From NCBI GenBank assembly GCA_964431965.1, contig CAYSLU010000011.1, positions 11,978 to 75,977 on the forward strand: a stretch of DNA of 64,000 bases, written 5' to 3'. The DNA is from CAYSLU01 sp964431965. GTDB lineage: Bacteria > Verrucomicrobiota > Kiritimatiellia > CAIKKV01 > CAYSLU01. Below the pieces are notes generated by a model. The model was not told where the DNA came from and ran no database searches. It saw only the letters and a list, made by a program, of their open reading frames with translations. A program made the position numbers and the translations under genes. This document shows positions 8,462 to 17,760 of this stretch, piece after piece; within the stretch, counting starts at the first letter, position 1; each line of letters starts with the position of its first letter.

Positions 8462-10576
8462 CTAGGCCACCGCCTCGCAAAGGAAGAGCCGGGAGGTGAG
8501 CGGGGTGTCCAGGCGCACCGACAGGCCCCGTTGCTGAAGGTCCAGGCCGGCCACTTCGCTCGTCATGCATCCGGGCTCCGCGGTCACCCGATAGCGCCGG
8601 CGGAGATCCAGCCCGCGGAAGCACAGCTGAAACGTGTCCTCGCGGGCATTGGCCAGCCGGAACACGCCCGCAATGGCGCGGCTGCGATCGGCCGCCACGT
8701 TTTCCAGGACACACCAGCCGCTCGCCTCCACGCCCGCGATCACGGGGGTGTGATGGTACAGACGCGCGTCACGGTGCCACGGACGAATGAACCCCTTGTA
8801 CAGGGCGACGTACTTCGCGGCCAGGGCCAGGAGGTCCGGGTTCGCCTCGGCCAGGCTGGGCGTGATCCCGGAAATCGTGGGATGGCCCAGAACGATCGCC
8901 TGGAGCTGCGTCTCCGGGTTGCCTTTGTAGCTCCCTTCCATGCAGGCGCCGAACACCCGGTCCAGGTACTCCGCCGGCATGGCCATGCTCATGCCGTTGA
9001 GGATGCGCAGGGTCCGCGGCATCCGCATCCAGTCCGAAATCCAGGCCGTGGTGAAGCGCGCGTTCATGCCCAGGTCGGTCCGGCCGCCGCCGCTGGAGCA
9101 GTTCTCAAGCTGGAGCCCCGGGTGCCGCGACCGCACCGTGTCGAAGATGGCATGCATCGCTTCGACATGGCGCCAGAGCGTGTTCTCGCGGCGCCCGTCG
9201 CGCTCGTTGAAGCCGCCCTCCCGGGCGTCCAGGTTGTAGTCGAGGCGGAACATGTCGAGCCGGTAGCGCGCGATGACCCGGAGAATATGCCCTTCCACAT
9301 ACTGCCGCACCGCGGGCTTGGCCAGGTCGAGGACGCGCTCCTGCGCCCGGCCGTACCGGGTGATGAACCAGTCGGGATGCTCGGCGGCCAGCTTCGAGGA
9401 CTTGCCGGCGCTCTCGACCTCCATCCACAGGCCGCACAGGAGCCCCTTGGCGCGCGCCCGCTCGAACACCGGCTCGAGCCCGCGCGGCAGGCGGTTGCCC
9501 ACCTCCCAGTCTCCGCTGGTGTCGAACCACGGCGTGTGCGCGTCCGCGTACCAGCCGGCGTCGACCATGAACAGCTCCGCGCCGATCGAGCTCGCGATAT
9601 CGATCTCGCGGGCCAGGCTCTCCTCGCTCAGCTCATGCTCCGTGAAGCCCCAGTGGTTGTAGATGAAGGGCTGGCGGCCGTCGCCCACGCGCGGCAGCAC
9701 GTGGCGCCGCTGGTACGAATGCCACGCCTGGATGGCTTCATCGAAGCCCTCGTGATTCAGCCCGAAGTGGGCTTCCGGCAGCGCAACGGCGTCGCCCGGC
9801 GCCAGCAGGCGCATGGGGGCCGGCGCGACCGGCATCAGCGCAAAGCGCAAGCGGCTGCTCCCGCCGTTGGTCTGCTGATCGCAGGCGAAGGACATGCGCC
9901 AGTTGGCCGACCACGCCAGGCCGGCCACGAAATAGCCGCCGAAGACATTGTTGTGCGCGACGGCAAAGGGCGTGGTATGCCCGCTGCGACCCCGGGCCGA
10001 GCCGAACGCCAGCTCGGTGCGCTGCGGAAGATCCTGCCACTGAAAGTTGCCCTCCTGCCCCCATTCGTTGTCGTGCATCCAGCCCACGCGGTAGGGCAGA
10101 CTCCCCGCCTCCGCCTGGATCATGCGGCCGAGGTCGACCCCGTCCGCCATCCAGAACACGCTCCCGGCCAGCGGCGTGACCGCGCTCAGAGCCAGCGTCC
10201 GATCGGGCGACAGGTTGGTCACGGTCATGCGCCGGCGGAAGAATCCGCCGCCGGCCGCCGTGGTGCGGATATCCAGCTGCAGCGGCTTCCATTCGTGTTT
10301 CAGGCAGATGGCGGTCTCGGGACAGCCCGTGCCGGGATCGGTCGAGACGCGGCTCTCCGACAGACTCCAGCCGAAGTACAGCGACTCCCCGTCCATCTGC
10401 AGGTCAAACGCGGGGGAATCCACATCTTCATGCCGGGCGTGGATCGGAATGCCGGTGGACTGCAGCGAGGCCGCAATCAGGCGCCCATCGCGGAATCGCT
10501 CCACGTAGACCGCCGGGCCCGAGTGATAGCGCCAGCCCCGACAAGGCTCCTGCAGTTCGGTGATTTTGCTGCCCAT
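8462..10576 (-). CDS. Alpha-galactosidase, glycoside hydrolase family 36
   Basis: The 704-residue protein has the GH36 layout: N-terminal beta-supersandwich (about 1-300), a TIM barrel beginning near GAELFMVDAGWYAD, and a C-terminal beta domain. The nucleophile is predicted as Asp446 (MFRLDYN) and the acid/base as Asp515 (WISDWMR), with the family marker NCSSGGGRTDLG between them. These enzymes remove terminal alpha-1,6-galactose from melibiose, raffinose-type sugars or galactomannan with retention. There is no signal peptide, so it acts in the cytoplasm. The ATG follows GGAAGGGG. The neighbouring exported LamG/esterase protein and the LysR gene suggest a sugar-utilisation setting, but a link is not proven. 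Confidence 0.92.
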   Translation of the reverse strand: MGSKITELQEPCRGWRYHSGPAVYVERFRDGRLIAASLQSTGIPIHARHEDVDSPAFDLQMDGESLYFGWSLSESRVSTDPGTGCPETAICLKHEWKPLQLDIRTTAAGGGFFRRRMTVTNLSPDRTLALSAVTPLAGSVFWMADGVDLGRMIQAEAGSLPYRVGWMHDNEWGQEGNFQWQDLPQRTELAFGSARGRSGHTTPFAVAHNNVFGGYFVAGLAWSANWRMSFACDQQTNGGSSRLRFALMPVAPAPMRLLAPGDAVALPEAHFGLNHEGFDEAIQAWHSYQRRHVLPRVGDGRQPFIYNHWGFTEHELSEESLAREIDIASSIGAELFMVDAGWYADAHTPWFDTSGDWEVGNRLPRGLEPVFERARAKGLLCGLWMEVESAGKSSKLAAEHPDWFITRYGRAQERVLDLAKPAVRQYVEGHILRVIARYRLDMFRLDYNLDAREGGFNERDGRRENTLWRHVEAMHAIFDTVRSRHPGLQLENCSSGGGRTDLGMNARFTTAWISDWMRMPRTLRILNGMSMAMPAEYLDRVFGACMEGSYKGNPETQLQAIVLGHPTISGITPSLAEANPDLLALAAKYVALYKGFIRPWHRDARLYHHTPVIAGVEASGWCVLENVAADRSRAIAGVFRLANAREDTFQLCFRGLDLRRRYRVTAEPGCMTSEVAGLDLQQRGLSVRLDTPLTSRLFLCEAVA

Positions 10577-10686
10577 CGTCGCATCCCCTTCCTGGTCATC
10601 CGGCGCCCGCGTCCGCAGCCATCAACTCGCGGCCGCGCCGCGCTCCTCACCATCGAGCGGATCGAGCTGCACGTCGGGCTCGCCTC

Positions 10687-11580
10687 TCACGAGTGCACCA
10701 GGACACCACCCAGAAGCTGCTTCGCCCGATTCTTGGCCGCATCGATGAAGGCCTTGATAACGGGCGACGGCTTGCCGCGCCACATGGCGCCGAAGAGCAC
10801 CGGCGCGAAGCCGTGCAGGGGCAAGGCGCGGACATGAGTGCTCAGCTTGGTCGTCGGGATATCCAGGAACAGGCCGATCCCGTAGCCCTCCGCCACATAC
10901 GTCTCGATCAGCTTCAGCGAGCTGACTTCAATGCTGGGGAACCACTCGATCCCTTTCCGCCCCAGCCCTTCCTGAAAATTCCGGCACATGGCCTCATATG
11001 ACGGGAGCGTGACGAGCGCTTCATCAATGCGATCCATCGCCCAAAGCTCGTCAGCCGCCTTGATGCGGCTCCGGCGCGGCAGGATGAGCATGAGCGGCAC
11101 CTCGAGAATCGCCAGGGTGTTGAAGTCCGCATCCTTCTTCTGTCCCAGAAGGGTGAAGGCGAGATCGATCTCCTCGGCTCGAAGCCACTGTTCGACCTGC
11201 GGCTGATACCCCTCGCGCAGATTGAACTTGAGAGCCGGAAACTTGGCCTTCACCGCTCTCGCGAGAGCCGGCAGGTGATCCCGCAGGACGATCTCGGAGG
11301 CGCCGATGCTGATGCTGTGAATCGTACCGCCCTGGAGCTTGAGCTCCATGGCCTCGATGTTGCCGAAGAACGGCTCCACGAAGGCGTAGAGATCCTTCCC
11401 CGCCGCCGTGAGCGCAAATGGACGCCGCCTGAACAGCGGCACGCCCAGCACCCCCTCCAGCTGGATCAGCTGGCTGCTGACCGCGGGCTGCTGAATGCCG
11501 TACGGCATGCAGCGGACGGCCTCGGTAATGCCGCCGAACTTGGCAACATAGTAGAACAGCTCCAGATGGTGGATGTTCAT
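10687..11580 (-). CDS. LysR-family transcriptional regulator
   Basis: The 297-residue protein begins with the winged-helix domain typical of LysR regulators (MNIHHLELFYYVAKFGGITE, then QQPAVSSQLIQLE), followed by a periplasmic-binding-protein-like effector domain from about residue 90. The ATG at 11580 is preceded by GAGGT and gives the standard family N-terminus; the longer reading upstream would run through the operator region. It is divergent from the giant acyl-CoA dehydratase activase with 145 bases between them, the usual arrangement for a LysR protein and its target. A matching operator is seen in that gap. The co-inducer is unknown. Confidence 0.92.
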   Translation of the reverse strand: MNIHHLELFYYVAKFGGITEAVRCMPYGIQQPAVSSQLIQLEGVLGVPLFRRRPFALTAAGKDLYAFVEPFFGNIEAMELKLQGGTIHSISIGASEIVLRDHLPALARAVKAKFPALKFNLREGYQPQVEQWLRAEEIDLAFTLLGQKKDADFNTLAILEVPLMLILPRRSRIKAADELWAMDRIDEALVTLPSYEAMCRNFQEGLGRKGIEWFPSIEVSSLKLIETYVAEGYGIGLFLDIPTTKLSTHVRALPLHGFAPVLFGAMWRGKPSPVIKAFIDAAKNRAKQLLGGVLVHS

Positions 11581-11631
11581 GCGACCTCGTAAGAGTACCT
11601 GATCGCCGTCGCATTGCGAGTTCCGACTGGC

Positions 11632-11670
11632 CATTGATCCGCTCAATGATCGCCGAAGAACTATCAATGA
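11632..11670. promoter_or_regulatory. LysR-type operator with T-N11-A box and repeated half-site
   Basis: A perfect inverted repeat CATTGA-N5-TCAATG (11632-11648) contains the T-N11-A pattern (T11634, A11646) recognised by LysR regulators. The right half TCAATGA (11643-11649) recurs at 11664-11670, exactly 21 bases or two helical turns downstream. This matches the recognition-site plus activation-site layout of LysR promoters and points to control of both the regulator gene and the divergent activase gene. Confidence 0.65.
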
Positions 11671-11725
11671 CCCGCCATCGCGCGCCTCGGATACGCTGGG
11701 CATCGATGGAACGGAGGAACACACC

Positions 11726-14700
11726 ATGAAGACGCGCCACTCAGACGATACGACTCATCCGCAGGTCCGCCACGGGGAGGAACCCGAGCGATTCATCGGC
11801 CTCGATGTCGGGGCCGAGACGGCAAAAGCGGTGGAACTGGTCCGGGTCGGCCGCAACCTGCGCTGGACCCGGCGGCAGACGATGGCCCACCACAAGGCCC
11901 CCGCCCGGATCCTCGCCCCTCTGCTGGAGCACTGGGGCTGGAACACGGCGCGCGGCGCCACCGTCACCGGCCGATTCAGCCGCCAGTTCAGCCTCCAAGC
12001 CGTTCCAACCAAGCAAGCCCAGTCGTGCGGATGCCGCTTTCTGGCCGGCGACGACCCCCTCGCCGTGATCTCCATCGGAAGCCACGGCTTCTCCCTGCTC
12101 GAGCGGCGCTCCGACGGAAACGAGGTGTTCCGAGGGAACTCCCGATGCTCGCAAGGAACCGGAAACTTCCTGCGCCAGCTCGTGGAACGCTTCAATCTGA
12201 GCGTGGAGGAAGCCGGCGAACTGTGCGCGTCCCAGGAGCATCCGGCCCCGCTGTCCGGACGCTGCCCGGTGATCCTGAAGACCGATATGACCCACCTCGC
12301 CAACAAGGGCGAAAGCCGCGAGGCCATCATCGCCGGGCTCATCGATGCCGTCTGCGAGAACGTCATGGCGCTCGTGCGCCCCGGAGTCACCCCGGCGAGA
12401 GTCATTCTGACCGGCGGCGTGACCCGCTGCGCCCGCGTGCGCCGCGTGCTCCGGGAGACCCTCGGCCGACACGGCCTGGCGCTGCATGAGCTCCCCGATG
12501 ACGACGCCCTGTATCTGGACGCGCTGGGCGCCGCCATCCTCGCGGCCGAGCGGCCGGCCCCTCTCCCGCCGCTCGACCGGCTCGCGCAGTCCGCGAGCGC
12601 CACGTCGTTCGAAAAGCTGCCGGCGCTCTCCGAGTCCATGGCGATGGTGAGGCGCATGCCGGCGCTGCCACCCCCCCGGTTGAGCGGGCCCGCCCGCCCC
12701 CTGACGCTCGGGTTCGACATCGGCTCCACCGGATCCAAGGCCGTCGCCCTGGACGCCGAGACCGGCGAGGCGCTGTGGGAGGGCTATCGAAGCACCAGCG
12801 GAGCGCCGGTCGAGGCGGCCCAGGCGCTATGGCGCGAGTTCCTGCAGGCCCCCGCCGGCCGCTACCCCGTGCTGACGCTCGGCGCAACCGGCAGCGGACG
12901 CGAGATCGTCGGCTCGCTCATGGCCACCTGCTACGGCCGCGACGCCGTTTACATCCTCAACGAGATTGCCGCTCATGCGGCCGGCGCGCTTCACCACGAC
13001 CCGGAAGTGGACACGATCTTCGAGATCGGCGGGCAGGACGCAAAGTACATCCGACTGGCCGCCGGCCGGATCACGGACTGCGCGATGAACGAAGCGTGCA
13101 GCGCGGGAACCGGCTCCTTCATCGAGGAGCAGGGACGCCGGTTCAAGCAGATGGGCGATGTCCGCGAAATGAACCGGCAGGCGCTGGCGTCGCCGTACGG
13201 AGTCTCGCTGGGCCAGCACTGCTCCGTCTTCATGGCCGAGATCATCGAAGGCGCCGCCGCGGCCGGCGTGCCCCAGGGCGCCATCATGGCCGGCCTCTAC
13301 GACGCCGTCGTCCGGAACTACCTGCACCGGGTAAAGGGGCCCCGGTCCGTCGGCCAGGTCATCTTCTGCCAAGGCATGCCGTTCGCGGCCGATGCGCTCG
13401 CGGCCGCCGTGGCCCGGCAGACCGGCAGCCGCGTGGTCGTGCCGCCCAACCCCGGCACGGTCGGAGCACTCGGCATCGCCCTGCTGACCCGCCGGGAGGT
13501 CGCCCGCGACAGCCGCCGCGCGCTGGACCCCGACCGCTTCCTCAACGCCCGCATCGAAGCCAAGGAGACGTTCGTGTGCCCGTCCGCCAAGGGGTGCGGC
13601 GGAGGCGGCAACCGCTGTCGCGTGGACCGCATCCGGACGCGCGTGGACGGAGCGCGGCAGACATTCGCCTGGGGCGGCGCCTGCTCGCTGTACGACAAGG
13701 GCGCGCGCAAGCGCAAGCTGCCCGACCGGGCGCCCGACCCGTTCGCGGAGCGCGCGGCACGGGTCGCAGCCATCGCGACGGCCTGCGCGCCCCGCGGCGA
13801 GCGGCCGCGCGTGGCGATAACCGACGAGTTCGCCCTGAACGGCCTGTTCCCGTTCTTCGCCACGTTCCTGCACGAGGCCGGACTCGACCTCCTCGTGGTC
13901 AACGGCGCCGATCAGAGCGACCTCAAGCGCGGAATCCGGGAGGCCGGCATCCCCTTCTGCGCTCCCATGCAACTCTACCACGGCCTCGCCTGCCGGATGA
14001 CCGAACAGAAGCCCGACATGCTCTTCCTCCCGATGATCCGGGAAGTGCCGCGCCAATGCGCCGAGCCTCATTCGACGACCTGCCCCATCGTGCAGGCCAG
14101 CCCGGACCTGCTGAAGAGCGCGCTGGCCGCCAGCGGGGTGCGACTGCTGACGCCTGTCGTCAACCTCGCCGACGGGCTGGATTCCAGGGAGTTCCGGAGA
14201 TGCTGCGATGACCTGGCCGCCGGGCTCGGAGCCGGGCCCCATGCGCTGAACCGGGCGTTCGAGCGGGCCAAGGCCGCCCAGGAAGCGTTCGACGGCGAAT
14301 GCGATGCCATCGGCAAGCGAGCCCTGGCGTTCTGCAGCGCGAATGCCATTCCAGCCGTGGTGGTGCTCGGGCGGGGTTACACGATCCACAGCCGGGTGCT
14401 CAACTCGAACGTGCCCGCCATCCTTCGCGAGCAGGGCGCCATGGCGATCCCCGCGGACTGCTACCCGGTTCCCGCCGAGGCGCCCGCATTCCGCGACGTG
14501 TACTGGGGCTACGGGCAGCGCATCCTCCGAGCCGCCCGCCACATCCGCCGGACGCCCGGCGTCTACAGCCTCTACTGCAGCAACTACTCGTGCGGGCCCG
14601 ACAGCTTCACGCTGCACTTCTACAGCCACATCATGGGCGGACGCCCCTTCACCGTGATCGAGACCGACGGGCACTCCGGTGACGCCGGGACCAAAACCCG

Positions 14701-16279
14701 CGTCGAGGCGTTCCTGCATTGTGTCGAGCAGGATCGCCAGTCGGAAGGTGCGCCGGCCGCCGGCCGCGCGCTCGAGGCCGTCCAGAGCGAGGCGATCACC
14801 CTGAGCGACCTGCGACAGCCGGGCGTCCGGCTGCTGATCCCCAGCATGGGCCCATCCGCGCAAGCGCTGGCCGCCTGTTTCCGAGGCCTGGGTGTGCAGG
14901 CCGAGGCGCTGCGGCCGCCGGACCAGAAGAGCCTCAGGCTCGGCCGGCGACACACATCGGGCAAGGAGTGCGCGCCGGTCTGCATGACGCTCGGCAGCCT
15001 GCTGGACCGGATCGAATCGGAGGCCGATCGCAGCGGCCGGTTCGTATTCCTGATGCCCCGGTCCGACGGACCGTGCCGGCTGGGCGTGTATCACATCCTC
15101 CAGCGGATCGTGCTGGAGCAGCTCGGACTGCGCGACCGCGTTCGGATCTGGTCGCCGTGCTCGACCGACTACTTTGCCGACACACCGGCCGGCTTCCCCG
15201 CGCTGGTCCTGGCCGCCATCATCGGAATGGACCTGCTCGACCAGGCCCTGCACGACGCGCGCCCGACGGAGCACGCGCGCGGGACGGCGAATGCGATCTA
15301 CTCCCGCTACGTGACCGAACTGCTGTGCCGGATCGAATGCGCCGCGGCTTCCGGGATGCCGCTCACGGCGGCCATCATGGAGATCGCAAGGGGGCGCGTC
15401 TTCGGGATCCGCGGGCTCCTGGAGCGTGCCGGCAGGGACTTCGCCGCGATCCGCGGCCCTGAGCCGCGGCCGACCGTCCTCCTGACCGGCGAGATCTACA
15501 TGCGAAGCGAGCCCTTTGCGAGCGACTTCGCGGCCGACAAGCTCGAGGCGCGCGGAATCCGCGTCCGCCAGACTCCGACATCGGAATGGCTGGACTACGT
15601 GCGCTACCTGCGCGCCCGCCACGCGGGCCTCGCCGAGCGCCTGCAGTCCGCCTTCCAGAAGCGTCTGCACCGTTTGCTGTACGCCGCCATATCCCGCCCC
15701 ATGGGATGGAGCCCGATGGCCTTCGCGGAGACGTCCCTGCGGCTCTCCGCACCTTACGTGCATCGCGCGCTCGAAGGCGAAGCGGGCCTGACCGTTGGCG
15801 GCGCGCTGGCGGAGTGGCATCACGGACACCTGGACGGCGTGCTCAGCGTCGGCCCTCTGGAGTGCATGCCCAACAAGATCGCGGAAGCCCAGCTCGCGCG
15901 CGCGGCCGAGCAGGAGGGAGTCCTGTCGCTCACCCTCTCGCTGAATGGCGATCCCCTCGAGTCCGAAGCGCTGGACACGTTCGCGTTCGAGGTCAACGCC
16001 CGGTTCGAGAAGCGGTTGGCGGCAGCCGGGCTCCCGCTCAGCCCCCCCTCAGCCAGCGCATCGCCTGGGGAAACATCGAGTTTATGGCGATCGCGCCCAG
16101 AACGAGAAACGCGACCCAGCGCAGGAGCGGCTTGGACAGGCGGGACCCGATGCGCAGCCCGATCAGGGAGCCCAGCAGGACGGCCGGCGACAGCGCGGCC
16201 CCCAGCGCCAGGCCGCGGAGCACGTCCGCACCGAAGGTCCAGTACAGCATCGCCAGCTGAAGCGGCACGAGGCTCATGA
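11726..16279 (+). CDS. Giant 2-hydroxyacyl-CoA dehydratase activase (BadF/BcrA ATPase) fusion
   Basis: The 1517-residue protein joins two ASKHA ATPase domains (starting FIGLDVGAETAKAVEL near 23 and LGFDIGSTGSKAV near 328), a DUF2229-type segment (about 650-900) and an HgdB-like region. Such activases use ATP to drive a very low-potential electron into radical dehydratases. In the second ATPase domain the [4Fe-4S] ligands expected in this family are Cys458 (NEACSAGTGSF) and Cys499 (GQHCSVFMAE). A cysteine cluster (CPSAKGCGGGGNRC) follows near 615. Substrate and partner are unknown. The ATG follows GGAGG. The last 80 or so residues are Arg/Pro/Ala-rich, lie antisense to the convergent TauE gene and look non-conserved; a frameshift at the C7 run near 16042 does not give an earlier stop, so this may be genuine read-through coding or a lost stop codon. 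Confidence 0.85.
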   Translation: MKTRHSDDTTHPQVRHGEEPERFIGLDVGAETAKAVELVRVGRNLRWTRRQTMAHHKAPARILAPLLEHWGWNTARGATVTGRFSRQFSLQAVPTKQAQSCGCRFLAGDDPLAVISIGSHGFSLLERRSDGNEVFRGNSRCSQGTGNFLRQLVERFNLSVEEAGELCASQEHPAPLSGRCPVILKTDMTHLANKGESREAIIAGLIDAVCENVMALVRPGVTPARVILTGGVTRCARVRRVLRETLGRHGLALHELPDDDALYLDALGAAILAAERPAPLPPLDRLAQSASATSFEKLPALSESMAMVRRMPALPPPRLSGPARPLTLGFDIGSTGSKAVALDAETGEALWEGYRSTSGAPVEAAQALWREFLQAPAGRYPVLTLGATGSGREIVGSLMATCYGRDAVYILNEIAAHAAGALHHDPEVDTIFEIGGQDAKYIRLAAGRITDCAMNEACSAGTGSFIEEQGRRFKQMGDVREMNRQALASPYGVSLGQHCSVFMAEIIEGAAAAGVPQGAIMAGLYDAVVRNYLHRVKGPRSVGQVIFCQGMPFAADALAAAVARQTGSRVVVPPNPGTVGALGIALLTRREVARDSRRALDPDRFLNARIEAKETFVCPSAKGCGGGGNRCRVDRIRTRVDGARQTFAWGGACSLYDKGARKRKLPDRAPDPFAERAARVAAIATACAPRGERPRVAITDEFALNGLFPFFATFLHEAGLDLLVVNGADQSDLKRGIREAGIPFCAPMQLYHGLACRMTEQKPDMLFLPMIREVPRQCAEPHSTTCPIVQASPDLLKSALAASGVRLLTPVVNLADGLDSREFRRCCDDLAAGLGAGPHALNRAFERAKAAQEAFDGECDAIGKRALAFCSANAIPAVVVLGRGYTIHSRVLNSNVPAILREQGAMAIPADCYPVPAEAPAFRDVYWGYGQRILRAARHIRRTPGVYSLYCSNYSCGPDSFTLHFYSHIMGGRPFTVIETDGHSGDAGTKTRVEAFLHCVEQDRQSEGAPAAGRALEAVQSEAITLSDLRQPGVRLLIPSMGPSAQALAACFRGLGVQAEALRPPDQKSLRLGRRHTSGKECAPVCMTLGSLLDRIESEADRSGRFVFLMPRSDGPCRLGVYHILQRIVLEQLGLRDRVRIWSPCSTDYFADTPAGFPALVLAAIIGMDLLDQALHDARPTEHARGTANAIYSRYVTELLCRIECAAASGMPLTAAIMEIARGRVFGIRGLLERAGRDFAAIRGPEPRPTVLLTGEIYMRSEPFASDFAADKLEARGIRVRQTPTSEWLDYVRYLRARHAGLAERLQSAFQKRLHRLLYAAISRPMGWSPMAFAETSLRLSAPYVHRALEGEAGLTVGGALAEWHHGHLDGVLSVGPLECMPNKIAEAQLARAAEQEGVLSLTLSLNGDPLESEALDTFAFEVNARFEKRLAAAGLPLSPPSASASPGETSSLWRSRPERETRPSAGAAWTGGTRCAARSGSPAGRPATARPPAPGRGARPHRRSSTASPAEAARGS

Positions 16280-16805
16280 ACGATGCGAAGAGGAACGCCC
16301 TCGTCCGGTCAGCCGACCAGTCGTGCGCCATGACCCAGAGCACCAGCGGCGGTCCTCCCATCGAGCAGAGCCCGCCGGTGAAGCCGCTGCTCAGGAAGGC
16401 GGCCCAGTCCCAGCCGCCGTGCAGCTTCGCCCGCGGCCGGGGCCGCCAGGACGCCTGCAGCACCACCATCAGCAGCATGACGAGCCCGACCCAGAACTTG
16501 ATGTGCGAGATCGGATAGCCGATCAGCCACCTCAGCGTCCAGATGCCCAGCAGCATGGCGGCGGATCGAACGGCGAGCGATAGGCCGACGATCCTCCAGG
16601 GAACCGCGTGGCTCAGATGGTGAACCCCGCTCCCCGACTGAACGGCCGTGCAGACCGAGGCAATGGCCAGCACCATCGGCATGGGGAACCCGACCGTGAG
16701 CAGCAGCGGAACGGACAGCAGGCCGAACCCGAAGGCCACCGTCCCCTGCAGTATCCCTCCGATCAGGACAACCAGCAACGCGCACAGAATCTGCTCCATA
16801 TCCAT
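16038..16805 (-). CDS. TauE/SafE-family membrane transporter
   Basis: The 255-residue protein is very hydrophobic, with about eight predicted membrane helices. It starts with the family-type segment MEQILCALLVVLIGG followed by QGTVAFGFGLLSVPLLL, and repeats the related motif SSGFTGGLCSMGGPPLVLW in the second half. TauE/SafE proteins export sulfite, sulfoacetate or other small anions, but the substrate here is not predictable. It starts 13 bases after the 5'-nucleotidase stop and is the last gene of the vapBC-nucleotidase-tauE run. Its 3' end overlaps the convergent activase gene by 242 bases. A second in-frame ATG two codons on is an alternative start. Confidence 0.85.
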   Translation of the reverse strand: MDMEQILCALLVVLIGGILQGTVAFGFGLLSVPLLLTVGFPMPMVLAIASVCTAVQSGSGVHHLSHAVPWRIVGLSLAVRSAAMLLGIWTLRWLIGYPISHIKFWVGLVMLLMVVLQASWRPRPRAKLHGGWDWAAFLSSGFTGGLCSMGGPPLVLWVMAHDWSADRTRAFLFASFMSLVPLQLAMLYWTFGADVLRGLALGAALSPAVLLGSLIGLRIGSRLSKPLLRWVAFLVLGAIAINSMFPQAMRWLRGG

Positions 16806-16818
16806 CTTTCGCCAGTCG

Positions 16819-17760
16819 CTAGCCCCGCTGGTTCCGGATGCCGAACGGCACGTGCACCATGGCGCCGTACCGGACGCCGGCCTCCAGATGGACGAGCTGG
16901 TCGTCGAAGAACATGTGCGGCTTGAACGCCTGGAGGATGCGCGCCTTGTCGATGCCTCCGAGGAAGAACGTCTCGTCGGGCTGGACGTTCCATTCCCTGA
17001 ACGTCGTCACCACCCGCTCGTGCGAGGGCGCGTTCCGGGCCGTGATCACCGCGATGCGGACCGATGGCATCGCCCCCGGCTGCGCTGAGAGCACCGCCCG
17101 ATTCTGCATGGCCGCCAGCCCGTGAAACAGCCGGTGCAGCGGGCCGGGCCTGTGGGGTACGGCGGCCTGCGCGACCTCGGCGGCATGGAAGGCGCCGATA
17201 TCGCCCGTCGTCTGGAACACGGCCTCGGCCGAGTCGTCCGCCAGGACGCTGTCGAAATCGAACGCGATCCGCAGCTCCTTGTCGGCAAGATCGTCCGTAA
17301 ACGGCGCGCCGAGCACCAGCCCGGCCGGATGCCCCGCCGCAATCGCCTCCCGGACATTAACCGGATTCCCGGACAGCAGGAGGCTCGCGTTGAACGCATC
17401 CATATACGTGTGCGGAGACTTGCCGTTCAGGAACGCTCCTCGCGAAATGTCGAGGGAATGGTGCCGGATGCTGTTGAAGACCCGCAGCCCGGTGTCCGGA
17501 TCATTGTGGGACAGCAGCACGACCTCGACCGGATGGTCCTCCGATCCGGCGTTCAGCGAGAGCAGCCGTCGGACGAACGCGAATGCGACGCCCGGCGCAA
17601 ACGGCTCCGCCTCGTGTTCGCGCTGGTGCCGGCGATACTCCACCACCCCCCTCTCCCGGAAGATCCGGTCGGATTCCGTCAGGTCGAAGAGCGCGCTGGA
17701 TGCGATCGCCACCACCACCTTGTTTTCGATCGGATAGGTCATGCGCATCCCAAACGTCAT
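16819..17760 (-). CDS. Cytosolic 5'-nucleotidase-like protein
   Basis: The 313-residue protein resembles cytosolic 5'-nucleotidases of the NT5C1 type (5_nucleotid family), which dephosphorylate nucleoside monophosphates. A HAD-like phosphatase motif occurs at residues 166-178 (IAFDFDSVLADDS, Asp168/Asp170). The N-terminal region (KVVVAIASSALFDLTES) and the block VLLSHNDPDTGLRVFNSI are typical of the family, and a late acidic FFDDQ motif would complete the site. The ATG at 17760 overlaps the stop of the upstream PIN toxin gene as ATGA, which favours this start over the in-frame ATGs at 17748 and 17742. The close linkage to a toxin-antitoxin pair is unusual. Confidence 0.85.
   Translation of the reverse strand: MTFGMRMTYPIENKVVVAIASSALFDLTESDRIFRERGVVEYRRHQREHEAEPFAPGVAFAFVRRLLSLNAGSEDHPVEVVLLSHNDPDTGLRVFNSIRHHSLDISRGAFLNGKSPHTYMDAFNASLLLSGNPVNVREAIAAGHPAGLVLGAPFTDDLADKELRIAFDFDSVLADDSAEAVFQTTGDIGAFHAAEVAQAAVPHRPGPLHRLFHGLAAMQNRAVLSAQPGAMPSVRIAVITARNAPSHERVVTTFREWNVQPDETFFLGGIDKARILQAFKPHMFFDDQLVHLEAGVRYGAMVHVPFGIRNQRG

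Noticed and set aside
12827..15829. 1000-residue open frame on the minus strand, antisense to the activase
   Set aside because: It is a shadow of the high-G+C coding strand: low-complexity Arg/Ala/Gly/Asp composition, no domain, and fully inside a well-supported gene on the other strand.
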